Shown in pieces: positions 26,655 through 35,007 of a stretch of DNA of 64,000 bases. Within the stretch, counting starts at the first letter, position 1, and each line of letters starts with the position of its first letter. The notes beneath the pieces are model-generated. The model did no database searches. It saw only the letters and a program-made list of their open reading frames with translations, and was not told the origin of the DNA. The DNA is from Thermacetogenium phaeum DSM 12270 (GTDB lineage Bacteria; Bacillota; DSM-12270; Thermacetogeniales; Thermacetogeniaceae): the NCBI RefSeq assembly GCF_000305935.1, contig NC_018870.1, positions 885,942-949,941 of the forward strand. The letters run 5' to 3'. The translations under genes were made by a program, and so were the position numbers.

Positions 26655-27894
26655 GGTGGGGGCAGTCTTTCTTTTGCTGTTATTTTTTCTTGCTTTTGGG
26701 TGTTCCGGATGCTGGAGCGCAGTAGAAATCGAACAGATGAGCTTTATTTCTGTTGTCGGGGTTGACTTTATTAGCCCCCAGGAGCTGCTGGTTTCCTTCC
26801 AGATCGTCAACCCGCGGGCGCTGGCAGGTGGAGCAGGAGGGGCGGGGGGAGGAGGCGGCAATGAACCGCCGGTTATCGTGCTCAGCGTCAGAGCACGGAC
26901 CGTCCCCGATGCCCTGGCGAAACTGGCCTCGGAAAGCCCCCGCGTGGTGCGCTTCAAGCAGCTGAACGCCATAGTCCTGGGAGAAGAGCTGGCAAAAAAG
27001 GGGGTTGCCCAGGTAATGGACTTCTTCGCCCGCCACTGGGAGATGCGTCGCTCAATCTGGGTTCTGATTGCCAGAGGGAGCGCCGAGGATGTTTTATTGA
27101 AAGGGGCGCCTCTTCAGGAAAAGGTGCCCGGTATGGCTATAAAAATGAATATGGAACGCAGCGATGAACTGGCCCCTGTGCGCTATCCGGTCAGGTTAGG
27201 GGATTTCTTGAGCGATATGACCAGGGACGGTACGGATGCCATCGCTTCTTCTGTTGAGGTTGGCCCCATGCAGGAAGCAAGAACCGATAACAGCTCTAAG
27301 GAGCAGGGTGGAGACACCAAGGAGCAGGCAACTACAGGGGAGAAGGAGCTCGTCTTCCGGGGGGCGGGGATATTCAACGGTGACAAGCTGGTGGCTTTTC
27401 TAGGGCCGCAGGAAGCCCGGGGAGCGCGCTGGATGAGGGGAAATATCACCGGGGGGATTTATACGGTTCCTACGCCCCCCCAGGGCACCTGGGCTTCACT
27501 GGTGACGGAGCGGGCCGAGGTGCGGATTGAGCCGGTAATAACAAAGGATGATATCCGCTTCCGGGTGAAGATTAAAGACGATGGTTACATCTGATGTGTG
27601 GAAAAAAGAGGGCTTGCGGTCGGCAAGCCGGAGGTGTTGCGGGTGTTGGAGCGGGAAAAGGAAAAAGCGGTAACAAGGGATATCCAGGCCGCTGTCAGGA
27701 TGTCTCGAGAATTACGCAGCGATTTTTTGGGCCTGGGGGACAGGCTCTACCGGGAGCACCCCGATGTCTGGGAAAGGGTTAAAGATGACTGGAGGGAGGT
27801 CTGGCTTCCCCGCATTGCGGTTGATGTGGAAGTAACGAGCAGGCTCAGAAGGCTGGGCACCATAGCCGAACCCCTTCCCATTCGAACGCCTTAA
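26626..27894 (+). pseudogene. Spore germination lipoprotein GerKC family, interrupted by an in-frame TGA (operon 1)
   Basis: A GerAC-type lipoprotein reads from ATG 26626 with a lipobox ending AFGC, then RFKQLNAIVLGEELAKKG, and stops at TGA 27592-27594. The same frame then continues for another ~98 codons with DFLGLGDRLYREHPDVWERV and DWREVWLP, the expected C-terminal GerAC end. The total (~422) equals the intact copy at 52052 (419). So a single stop, not a frameshift, cuts off the last quarter. The tail has a possible GTG start (27598) but no good ribosome site. It may be a recent pseudogene, a sequencing error or readthrough. Confidence 0.85.
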
Positions 27895-28216
27895 ACGCAA
27901 TAGCTTTTTTAAAGCAGTCTAAATTTCTGGGCTGCTTAATATTTCTTCCTAAATAATTCTTGATTGTCTTATCATAATGGCTCGTGTTAAAATATAACAG
28001 CTCAGCTACCCTAAGGAAACGGACCGAGCAGGAAGGATGGCTCCGGTAAAGGTGGCGAATTTATCCGGCTGGGCCGGTTGATGATTCAGCTGGAGCAGCA
28101 GGCTGGCCTCGCGATCTCCGGGTATATTCTCAACAGAGCATTTATGGTATGATTAATGAATGATTGAAGTGATCGGCAGATTTTAATAAGCCGTTCTTGA
28201 AAGCAGGGGGACCGCA
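27895..28216 (+). other. Intergenic region before the histidine operon
   Basis: A weak terminator (AAGCAG/CTGCTT, 27912-27937, then AATATTT) is followed by a possible promoter TTGTCT-18-TAAAAT (27964-27993). About 220 bases of leader then precede hisZ. I see no T-box sequence (no AGGGTGGNACCGCG) and no riboswitch I can name. The stretch GGCTCCGGTAAAGG... is GC-rich and could fold, but nothing definite stands out. Confidence 0.4.
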
Positions 28217-29410
28217 ATGGACAGTTCGGGGATGGTTCTCATGCCGGGCGGGGTGCGTGACCTCCTCCCCGGTGAAGCACGACGCAAGCGGGAACTGGAG
28301 AACAGGTTGATCGGGCTTTTCAGGTCCTGGGGCTATCAGGAGGTTGTGACACCCACCTTTGAATATTACGATGTGCTGGCACCGGCGCTGGGCAAGCTGC
28401 TTCCCGACCAGCTTTACCGGTTTATCGACGAGCAGGGGAGAATTATGGTTCTGCGGCCGGATATGACCACTCCCATCGCCCGGATGATGAGCACGCGCCT
28501 CCAGGGCCGGGAACTGCCGCAGCGCTATTGTTATGCGGCCAACGTTTTCCGGAGGGAGAACCACGCAGGGAGGCAGCGGGAGTTTTTTCAGGCGGGAGTG
28601 GAGCTTCTGGGAGCAGGAGGGCCAGCTGCCGATGCTGAAGTGATCAGCCTGGCCGCTGCCGCTCTGGAGCTGGCAGGGATAAAGGATTTTCGGGTTGCTG
28701 TCGGTCATGTTGAGGTCCTGGCAGGTGTTTTGAGAGGAGCGGGTTTTTCGGAGGCGGAACAGGAACAGGCGAAAATCGCCCTGGGCAGCAAAGACCTCGT
28801 AGCCTGGGAACGCCTGGTACTGAAATCCCTTCTTCCTCAGGACAGGAAAAAGGTTTTAGCCTCTTTGCCCTACCGGAATGGGGGTATTGAGGTGCTGGAA
28901 CGGGTGCGAGACCTGATTAAGGATGAATCCGCTCGAGCCTCTCTGGAGAGCCTGAGCAGGGTATGGGAGAGCCTTGCGGACTTCGGCTTTCAGGGGAGGG
29001 CGGGAATTGATCTGACGCTTCTCAGGGGCCTGGAGTATTATACAGGGATTGTTTTTGAGTGCTATGCCGCGGGGGTCGGCTATCCCTTATGCGGTGGAGG
29101 CCGGTACGACTGCCTTTTGTCCAAATTCGGCCCTTCTCTGCCGGCAACGGGTTTTGCTCTGGTTATCGATCGCCTCCTGGCGGCGCTGGAGAGGCAGTCG
29201 GCGGCGGTGGAGGAGCAGGTCCCCGATTATTTTATTACAGGGGACGACCTGCGGAGCGTCTTCCAGAAGGCGAAGGAGTTGCGGGAGGAGGGCTTTATTG
29301 TCGAGGTGGACGTTTCGGAGCGCCCCCGGCGGGAGGCCATCGCCTATGCCTCCCGGAAGGGGATTCCGCAGATACTGGTGATCGAGAATTCGGAAACTGT
29401 GGAGAGATGA
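28217..29410 (+). CDS. hisZ: ATP phosphoribosyltransferase regulatory subunit HisZ
   Basis: A 397-residue HisRS-like protein that activates the short HisG and confers histidine feedback. It shows LMPGGVRDLLPGEAR, TPTFEYYDVLAP, LRPDMTTPIARM, FRREN..GRQREFFQAGVELLG and RGLEYYTGIVFE, all HisS-like motifs. The tRNA anticodon-binding role is lost in HisZ, and the adjacent short HisG confirms the assignment. ATG 28217 follows GCAGGGGGACCGCA. The stop overlaps hisG (ATGA). It is the first gene of an eight-gene his operon. Confidence 0.94.
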   Translation: MDSSGMVLMPGGVRDLLPGEARRKRELENRLIGLFRSWGYQEVVTPTFEYYDVLAPALGKLLPDQLYRFIDEQGRIMVLRPDMTTPIARMMSTRLQGRELPQRYCYAANVFRRENHAGRQREFFQAGVELLGAGGPAADAEVISLAAAALELAGIKDFRVAVGHVEVLAGVLRGAGFSEAEQEQAKIALGSKDLVAWERLVLKSLLPQDRKKVLASLPYRNGGIEVLERVRDLIKDESARASLESLSRVWESLADFGFQGRAGIDLTLLRGLEYYTGIVFECYAAGVGYPLCGGGRYDCLLSKFGPSLPATGFALVIDRLLAALERQSAAVEEQVPDYFITGDDLRSVFQKAKELREEGFIVEVDVSERPRREAIAYASRKGIPQILVIENSETVER

Positions 29411-30093
29411 AAATGGCCGTAGATTGGATAACCTTTGCCCTTCCCAAAGGGCGTCTTTTGCCCTTCGCAACCGGCCTCCTGCGGGATGCCGGACTGCTGC
29501 GAACGGAAATAGACGGTAACGGGCGGCGCCTCGTATACAGGGATGAAGAAAGAGGGTTGCGCTACCTCATCTGCCGGGCTGCCGATGTTCCTACTTTTGT
29601 TGAGTACGGAGCTGCGGACTTAGGGGTGGCGGGAAAGGATGTGATCCTGGAGCAGGGAAAGGACATCTGCGAACTGCTGGACCTGGGCTTTGGAGAGTGC
29701 AGGTTTGTGGTCGCCGTTCCTGCGTCCAGGCTGGAGTTGTTTAAAGACGGTCTTGCAGGTTATCTCGCCCGCTGCGGGCAGCTGCGGGTGGCCACCAAGT
29801 TTCCGCGGGTGGCCGAACTCTACCTGCGCAGTCGGGGCCTTCCGGGTGAAATCATCAGGCTTTCGGGAAATATCGAGCTGGCTCCCCTGGTAGGTCTGGC
29901 CGAGGTGATCATCGATCTGGTTTCTACCGGGAGAACACTCCGGGAAAACAACTTGGTGGCAGTTGAGGATATTGCGGTTGCCACCGCCCGGCTGGTTGCC
30001 AACAGGGTTTTCTATCAGGTGAAAAACGACCAACTGCTTGCACTTGTAGAGGCCGTAAGAAAGACCTTGGAAAGAGGTGTCCAGGAATGCTGA
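29407..30093 (+). CDS. hisG: ATP phosphoribosyltransferase catalytic subunit, short form
   Basis: A 228-residue HisG-S that condenses ATP and PRPP in the first step of histidine synthesis. FALPKGRLL opens the protein, and the PRPP-binding region DLVSTGRTLRENNL is near residue 175. The C-terminal ACT-like regulatory domain of long HisG is absent, so it needs HisZ, encoded just upstream. ATG 29407 overlaps the hisZ stop; a longer upstream extension in this frame is not family-like. It overlaps hisD by 7 bp. Confidence 0.94.
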   Translation: MKMAVDWITFALPKGRLLPFATGLLRDAGLLRTEIDGNGRRLVYRDEERGLRYLICRAADVPTFVEYGAADLGVAGKDVILEQGKDICELLDLGFGECRFVVAVPASRLELFKDGLAGYLARCGQLRVATKFPRVAELYLRSRGLPGEIIRLSGNIELAPLVGLAEVIIDLVSTGRTLRENNLVAVEDIAVATARLVANRVFYQVKNDQLLALVEAVRKTLERGVQEC

Positions 30094-31379
30094 AAGTGGT
30101 ATCGAGTAGGGATGAGCTGGTGGCCCGGTTGCTGGAACGGGAGCACCGCGGTGAAGATCTGGAAGCCGGGGTGCGGGCGATTATCGACCAGGTGAGGGAA
30201 CAGGGTGACGCCGGAGTTCTGGCCGCCACCAGAAGGTTCGATCGGGCGAATCTAACCGCTTCTGGACTGCAGGTGACGGAGGAGGAGATCCGGGAAGCCT
30301 ATGCGAAGGTATCTCCTGAACTGTTGGAGTCGCTGCGCCAGGCCCATGAGCATATCCGTGACTTCCACGCCCGGCAGCTCTTGCAGTCCTGGTTTCAGCC
30401 GGGAAGGGATGGGGAGGTTGTCGGCCAACTTTACAGGCCCCTGAAGCGGGTGGGTATTTACGTTCCCGGGGGGACTGCGGCTTATCCCTCTTCCGTTTTG
30501 ATGAACGCCGTTCCGGCGAAGGTGGCGGGGGTTGAAGAAATCATTATGGTAACTCCCCCGCGCCCCGACGGTAGCGTCCTTCCGCTGGTTCTCGTGGCGG
30601 CCGCCGAATCCGGAGTGACGAAGATCTTTAAAGCCGGGGGGGTTCAGGCGGTTGCTGCACTCGCTTACGGTACCGAGTCGATTCCCAAAGTGGACAAGAT
30701 CGTGGGCCCCGGCAATATCTACGTAACGATTGCCAAACGGCTGGTTTTCGGGCTGGTGGATATCGACATGCTGGCAGGCCCCAGCGAGATCGTCGTTGTG
30801 GCCGACGGTGATGCCGATCCGGAGCTGGTGGCTGCGGATCTGCTCTCCCAGGCGGAGCACGATCCCCGGGCGGCAGCCATTCTGGTCACTCCCGATGAGG
30901 AGCTTGCCTGCAGGGTAAGGGATGAAGTGGAGAGGCAGCTGGCGGAGCTTCCCAGACGGGAGATAGCTGCTGAGGCCCTGGAAAACTACGGAGCCGCGGT
31001 TGTTACCGGGAGTCTGTCGGAGGCCGTGGAACTGGCCAATGAGCTGGCGCCGGAGCACCTGGAACTCTACATCCGGGAACCCTTCGCCTGGCTGGGCGCA
31101 ATCGAAAATGCCGGTGCCGTTTTCCTCGGCTCATACGCCTCCGAGCCGGTGGGGGATTACTTTGCCGGCCCCAATCACGTCCTGCCTACAGGGGGAACGG
31201 CCAGGTTTTTCTCCCCTTTGAGTGTGGAGGATTTTCTCAAGCGCACCAGCGTTATCTATGCCTCTGAGCAAGCGCTTCAGAAGTGGGGGCCGCACATCGT
31301 CAGGCTGGCCGAGGATGAGGGGCTGGATGCCCATGCCCGGGCAGTTGCTTTGAGGCTGAAGCGGCTGGGATCTGATTAG
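30087..31379 (+). CDS. hisD: Histidinol dehydrogenase
   Basis: A 430-residue zinc enzyme that oxidises histidinol to histidine in two NAD-dependent steps. Signatures: RVGIYVPGGTAAYPSSVLM, GVQAVAALAYGTESIP, KIVGPGNIYV, DMLAGPSEIVVVAD and LLSQAEHDP with the zinc-site Gln/His; the catalytic Glu-His pair falls in LAPEHLELY and NHVLPTGGTARFFSPLSV. The ATG sits inside the hisG end, so coupling is likely. Length is standard. Confidence 0.95.
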   Translation: MLKVVSSRDELVARLLEREHRGEDLEAGVRAIIDQVREQGDAGVLAATRRFDRANLTASGLQVTEEEIREAYAKVSPELLESLRQAHEHIRDFHARQLLQSWFQPGRDGEVVGQLYRPLKRVGIYVPGGTAAYPSSVLMNAVPAKVAGVEEIIMVTPPRPDGSVLPLVLVAAAESGVTKIFKAGGVQAVAALAYGTESIPKVDKIVGPGNIYVTIAKRLVFGLVDIDMLAGPSEIVVVADGDADPELVAADLLSQAEHDPRAAAILVTPDEELACRVRDEVERQLAELPRREIAAEALENYGAAVVTGSLSEAVELANELAPEHLELYIREPFAWLGAIENAGAVFLGSYASEPVGDYFAGPNHVLPTGGTARFFSPLSVEDFLKRTSVIYASEQALQKWGPHIVRLAEDEGLDAHARAVALRLKRLGSD

Positions 31380-31448
31380 GAAGAACTGCAGCGCGGACCA
31401 ATAACTGTTTTCGGAACCGAGGTAATGTCCGTCAGGAGGGGGAGAAGA

Positions 31449-32036
31449 GTGGCGCGGGAAGCGGAGGTGCGAAGGGCAACCGGCGAAACCGAGATCCGGG
31501 TTAAGCTGGATCTGGATGGAGGCGGGAGCTTTCAAGGGGGTACGGGTGTCGGTTTTCTCGACCATATGCTGCACCTGCTGGCGCGGCACGCCCTTTTAGA
31601 CCTGGTGGTTGAGGCTAAAGGCGATCTCCATGTAGACGCTCACCATACGGTGGAGGATACCGGGATCTGCCTGGGTCAGGCTCTGCGGAAGGCTTTGGGG
31701 GACAAGAAGGGGATTAACAGGTACGGCTGGGCATTGCTCCCCATGGATGAAGCCCTGGCCCTGGTTGCCGTAGACCTCAGCGGGAGGCCCTATCTGGCCT
31801 ATGATGCCGTCATACCCGGCCTGTCCGCCGGTGATCTACCGGTGGAACTGGTACCCGAATTCTTCCGGGCGCTGGTCAACAACGCCGGGATTACTGCTCA
31901 CCTGAGACTTTTGAGCGGGGCCAACACCCATCACAGCATTGAGGCCCTTTTTAAGGGGTTTGCCCGCGCCTTGAGGGAGGCTGTGAAAGCGGAGGAGCGG
32001 GAGAGAGGGGTGCCGTCGACCAAAGGGCTGCTTTAG
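31449..32036 (+). CDS. hisB: Imidazoleglycerol-phosphate dehydratase
   Basis: A 195-residue monofunctional IGPD that removes water from imidazole glycerol phosphate. Metal-binding motifs HHTVEDTG (~64-71) and THHSIEALFKGFARAL (~163-178) are present, along with GFLDHMLHLLARH. GTG 31449 follows AGGAGGGGGAG at good spacing and gives the normal length; an ATG at 31425 would add eight basic residues overlapping the ribosome site. The phosphatase half of enterobacterial HisB is absent, as usual in Firmicutes. Confidence 0.94.
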   Translation: MAREAEVRRATGETEIRVKLDLDGGGSFQGGTGVGFLDHMLHLLARHALLDLVVEAKGDLHVDAHHTVEDTGICLGQALRKALGDKKGINRYGWALLPMDEALALVAVDLSGRPYLAYDAVIPGLSAGDLPVELVPEFFRALVNNAGITAHLRLLSGANTHHSIEALFKGFARALREAVKAEERERGVPSTKGLL

Positions 32037-32061
32037 GGCAGGTATTATCCGTGAAGAGGAG

Positions 32062-32682
32062 ATGGGTTGGGTGATTGCCATCATCGACTACGGAATGGGC
32101 AACCTCAGAAGCGTGCAGAAGTGTCTGGAGAAAAATGGTTTCCGAACGGCGATAGTTTCCTCCCCGGATGGGCTGGCAGGGGCGGGAGGGATTATCCTCC
32201 CGGGGGTCGGAGCTTTTGAGGACGCCGTGGTGAATCTGCGCAGCCGCGGCCTCCACCGGGCGATCCGGGAGGCGGCAGATAAGGGCCAGCCGGTGCTGGG
32301 TATCTGCCTGGGGATGCAGCTCTTTTTTGAGGTCAGCGAGGAGGGCGGCTCTTGTGAGGGCCTGGGTATCTTTTCCGGGCGGGTGCGGCGCTTTGCCGGT
32401 GATCTCAAGGTTCCGCACATGGGTTGGAACCGGGTGGAATTGAGGGGTGCGAACCCCCTTTTTGAGGGGATACCTGACGGCTCCTATTTTTACTTTGTGC
32501 ATTCCTATTACGTTGAGCCGGCCGCTGAGGAGTACATCGCCGGGGAAACTGAATACGGGGGCAGATTTGTTTCTGCGGTGGCGGACCGCAATGTTTTCGG
32601 TGTGCAGTTCCACCCGGAGAAGAGCAGTGACTTAGGGGAGCGCCTCCTTTACAACTTCGGAAAGCTGGTGGAGTCATGCTGA
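32062..32682 (+). CDS. hisH: Imidazole glycerol phosphate synthase glutaminase subunit
   Basis: A 206-residue class-I amidotransferase that feeds ammonia to HisF. IIDYGMGNLRSV starts the protein, LPGVGAFEDAV follows, the nucleophile lies in LGICLGMQLFF (~80), and the His/Glu pair appears in GVQFHPEKS. It makes IGP and AICAR with HisF, which lies one gene away (hisA between). The stop overlaps the hisA ATG by 7 bp. Confidence 0.94.
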   Translation: MGWVIAIIDYGMGNLRSVQKCLEKNGFRTAIVSSPDGLAGAGGIILPGVGAFEDAVVNLRSRGLHRAIREAADKGQPVLGICLGMQLFFEVSEEGGSCEGLGIFSGRVRRFAGDLKVPHMGWNRVELRGANPLFEGIPDGSYFYFVHSYYVEPAAEEYIAGETEYGGRFVSAVADRNVFGVQFHPEKSSDLGERLLYNFGKLVESC

Positions 32683-33437
32683 TCTTCCCGGCCATTGATC
32701 TGAGGAGGGGAAAGTGTGTGCGCCTCACTCAGGGCAGGGCGGAGGAGGAAACCGTTTACGCCGCAGATCCGGTCGCCGTTGCCGGACGCTGGGTGGCTGA
32801 AGGGGCTCCCTGGCTGCACCTGGTCGACCTGGACGGGGCCTTCGCAGGGGAACCGCGTCAGCTCTCTGTGGTCGAGGAGATCGCCAGGAATGTCCGGGTC
32901 CCGATCCAGCTGGGGGGAGGGATCAGAACCCTCGATCAGATCCGCGCCGCTCTGGAAGCCGGGGTGGAAAGGGTGATCCTGGGGACGGCAGCGGTCACCT
33001 GCCCGGAGCTGGTGCGCAAGGCCTGCACCCTCTTCGGCGGTGAGCGGATCGTGGTGGGAATCGACGCCAGGGATGGCCTGGTGGCGGTTAAGGGTTGGCA
33101 GGAGTTATCGAGATGGCATTATCTGGACGTTGCCCGTCAGGTGCAGGAGTGCGGCTGCTTGCGGGTCGTCTTTACCGATACCGGTAAAGACGGGATGCTT
33201 ACCGGCCCCAATATCGCAGCAACCGGGGAGCTGGCGGAAAAAACCGGTCTCAAAGTGATCGCCTCCGGCGGAGTTGGTACCCTGTCCGATATTGCCGCTC
33301 TGCGTTCTTTGGAGCCGCTCGGCGTGGAGGGGATTATTCTGGGGAAGGCGCTCTATGAAGGGAGGTTCTCCCTGAAAGAGGCCATCCGGGTTGCTGCCGG
33401 TGACCAGACGGAAGGTTCAAGGGTAGCCGGGGAATAA
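32676..33437 (+). CDS. hisA: Phosphoribosylformimino-5-aminoimidazole carboxamide ribotide isomerase
   Basis: A 253-residue (beta/alpha)8 isomerase of histidine synthesis. IFPAIDLRRGKCVRLTQG holds the catalytic Asp, and phosphate sites appear in VPIQLGGGIRTLDQI and [27 protein letters not shown] contains the second catalytic Asp. It is the barrel paralogue of HisF, which follows after a 146-bp gap. The C-terminus continues ~20 residues past the last barrel helix with no recognisable motif. Confidence 0.94.
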   Translation: MLIFPAIDLRRGKCVRLTQGRAEEETVYAADPVAVAGRWVAEGAPWLHLVDLDGAFAGEPRQLSVVEEIARNVRVPIQLGGGIRTLDQIRAALEAGVERVILGTAAVTCPELVRKACTLFGGERIVVGIDARDGLVAVKGWQELSRWHYLDVARQVQECGCLRVVFTDTGKDGMLTGPNIAATGELAEKTGLKVIASGGVGTLSDIAALRSLEPLGVEGIILGKALYEGRFSLKEAIRVAAGDQTEGSRVAGE

Positions 33438-33516
33438 TGCTGAGGAACCGCTCCCTGGTCTGTCCGAAAATCCTGGCAGCCGGGCATCCCCGTCCGGGTA
33501 TAACAGTGAGGAACCG

Positions 33517-33532
33517 CACCCCTCAAGGGGTG
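33517..33532 (+). other. Hairpin in the hisA-hisF gap, with a short direct repeat
   Basis: CACCCC-TCAA-GGGGTG is a perfect 6-bp hairpin in the 146-bp gap between hisA and hisF. TGAGGAACCGC occurs twice in the same gap (near 33441 and 33506). No T-run follows, so it may be an mRNA stability or processing element rather than a terminator. All other his gene junctions are tight, which makes this gap stand out. Confidence 0.35.
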
Positions 33533-33583
33533 TTCAAGAGTAATTGAAGAGATTAGGGCACGAAGTTTGGGGAGAGGAAAAGG

Positions 33584-34342
33584 ATGCTTGCGAAACGTAT
33601 CATCCCCTGCCTCGATGTAAAAGCGGGGCGGGTTGTCAAGGGTGTGAAGTTCGCCGACCTGCGGGATGCTGGGGATCCGGTGGAGATGGCGGCGGAGTAC
33701 GACGCCGCAGGGGCGGACGAGCTGGTTTTCCTGGATATCACGGCATCTCTGGAGGGCCGCAGGACAATGGTCGATGTGGCCAGGCGAACGGCGGAGCAGG
33801 TGTTCATCCCCTTCACCGTGGGAGGAGGGATCAGATCCCTGGATGACATCAGGGAGATGCTGCTGGCCGGGGCCGACAAGACGGCAGTCAATACCGCGGC
33901 GGTTGAGAATCCGGGGCTGATCGCCGCTGCCGCCCGCAGATTCGGAAGCCAGTGCGTGGTGGTGGCCATCGATGCCCGCCGGAAAGAGCCGGGACGGTGG
34001 GAGGTGCTTACCCACGGCGGAACGCGGGGCACGGGTATCGATGCCGTTGCCTGGGCGCAAGAAATGGAGAGGCTGGGTGCAGGGGAAATCCTGCTGACCA
34101 GCTTCGATCGCGATGGGACGAAAGACGGCTACGACCTGGAGCTCACCAGGGCGGTGAGCGAAGCGGTGCGCATACCTGTTATTGCCTCAGGGGGTGTCGG
34201 CAGCCTGGAGCACCTTTATGAGGGGCTCACCGTAGGGAAGGCCGATGCGGTGCTGGCGGCTTCTATCTTCCATTACCGGGAGCATACTATCAGGGAGGCC
34301 AAGGAGTACCTGGCAGAGAGAGGGGTGCCTGTAAGGCTGTGA
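33584..34342 (+). CDS. hisF: Imidazole glycerol phosphate synthase cyclase subunit
   Basis: A 252-residue (beta/alpha)8 cyclase, partner of His[20 protein letters not shown] contains catalytic Asp11; [13 protein letters not shown] and [13 protein letters not shown] are phosphate loops; [15 protein letters not shown] carries catalytic Asp130. ATG 33584 follows GGGGAGAGGAAAAGG. It overlaps hisIE by 4 bp. Confidence 0.95.
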   Translation: MLAKRIIPCLDVKAGRVVKGVKFADLRDAGDPVEMAAEYDAAGADELVFLDITASLEGRRTMVDVARRTAEQVFIPFTVGGGIRSLDDIREMLLAGADKTAVNTAAVENPGLIAAAARRFGSQCVVVAIDARRKEPGRWEVLTHGGTRGTGIDAVAWAQEMERLGAGEILLTSFDRDGTKDGYDLELTRAVSEAVRIPVIASGGVGSLEHLYEGLTVGKADAVLAASIFHYREHTIREAKEYLAERGVPVRL

Positions 34343-34998
34343 AAGCGCAACCGGTGCTGACGGACGAGCAAGAGATCGAGAGTTTTCTGGATTCCGTGAA
34401 ATTCGACTCTCAGGGGCTGGTCCCGGCGGTGGTGCAGGATGCGGCCGGGGGTGAGGTTTTGATGGTGGCCTGGATGAACCGGGAGTCTTTAAGGCGCTCT
34501 CTGGAGAGCGGGAGAACCTGGTTTTACAGCAGGAGCAGGCAGTGCCTCTGGCCGAAAGGGGAAACCAGTGGGAACTACCAGTATATCAGGGAGGTTTACT
34601 GCGACTGTGACGGCGATACCCTTCTCTTCAAGGTAGAGCAGGTGGGAGCGGCCTGCCATCAGGGGACGCGTTCCTGTTTTTCTCATGTTGCCGGAACAAC
34701 ACCATCTGCATCCGGTTCCCCTGAAATCATCACCGGTCTTTATGCCCTGCTCGGGGAACGCCGCAAGACCCTACCGGAGGGGTCCTATACGGCCAGCCTC
34801 TTTCGTAAGGGAATCGACAGGATCGTCCAGAAGGTGGGGGAAGAAGCGGTGGAAGTGGTGATCGCCGGGAAGAATCGCGACCGGGAGGAGCTCATCGAAG
34901 AAACCGCGGATCTTGTTTACCACCTGCTGGTATTGCTGGTGGAGTGCGGGGTGACCCCTGAGGATATCTGCGCCAAACTGGCGGAGCGCCGACGGTAG
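34339..34998 (+). CDS. hisIE: Bifunctional phosphoribosyl-AMP cyclohydrolase / phosphoribosyl-ATP pyrophosphatase
   Basis: A 219-residue fusion for steps two and three of histidine synthesis. The HisI half (~20-120) has [40 protein letters not shown] and a zinc Cys in [12 protein letters not shown]. The HisE half (~130-219) has [20 protein letters not shown] and [12 protein letters not shown] with the Glu-rich metal site. Starts at GTG 34339 inside the hisF stop. The next gene, pcrA, starts 9 bp downstream, an unusual joining of his and repair genes. Confidence 0.95.
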   Translation: MKAQPVLTDEQEIESFLDSVKFDSQGLVPAVVQDAAGGEVLMVAWMNRESLRRSLESGRTWFYSRSRQCLWPKGETSGNYQYIREVYCDCDGDTLLFKVEQVGAACHQGTRSCFSHVAGTTPSASGSPEIITGLYALLGERRKTLPEGSYTASLFRKGIDRIVQKVGEEAVEVVIAGKNRDREELIEETADLVYHLLVLLVECGVTPEDICAKLAERRR

Positions 34999-35007
34999 GT
35001 GAAGGCG

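Noticed and set aside
27592-27594. Selenocysteine codon in gerKC
   Set aside because: GerAC proteins are not selenoproteins, the intact copy at 52052 has no Cys there, and I see no convincing SECIS-like hairpin just downstream.
27895-28216. T-box or histidine-responsive leader before hisZ
   Set aside because: The T-box core (AGGGTGGNACCGCG) and a terminator/antiterminator pair are not present.
33441-33532. CRISPR-like or mobile repeat in the his operon
   Set aside because: Only two copies of an 11-base repeat in one gap, with no regular spacing and no cas or transposase genes in the window.
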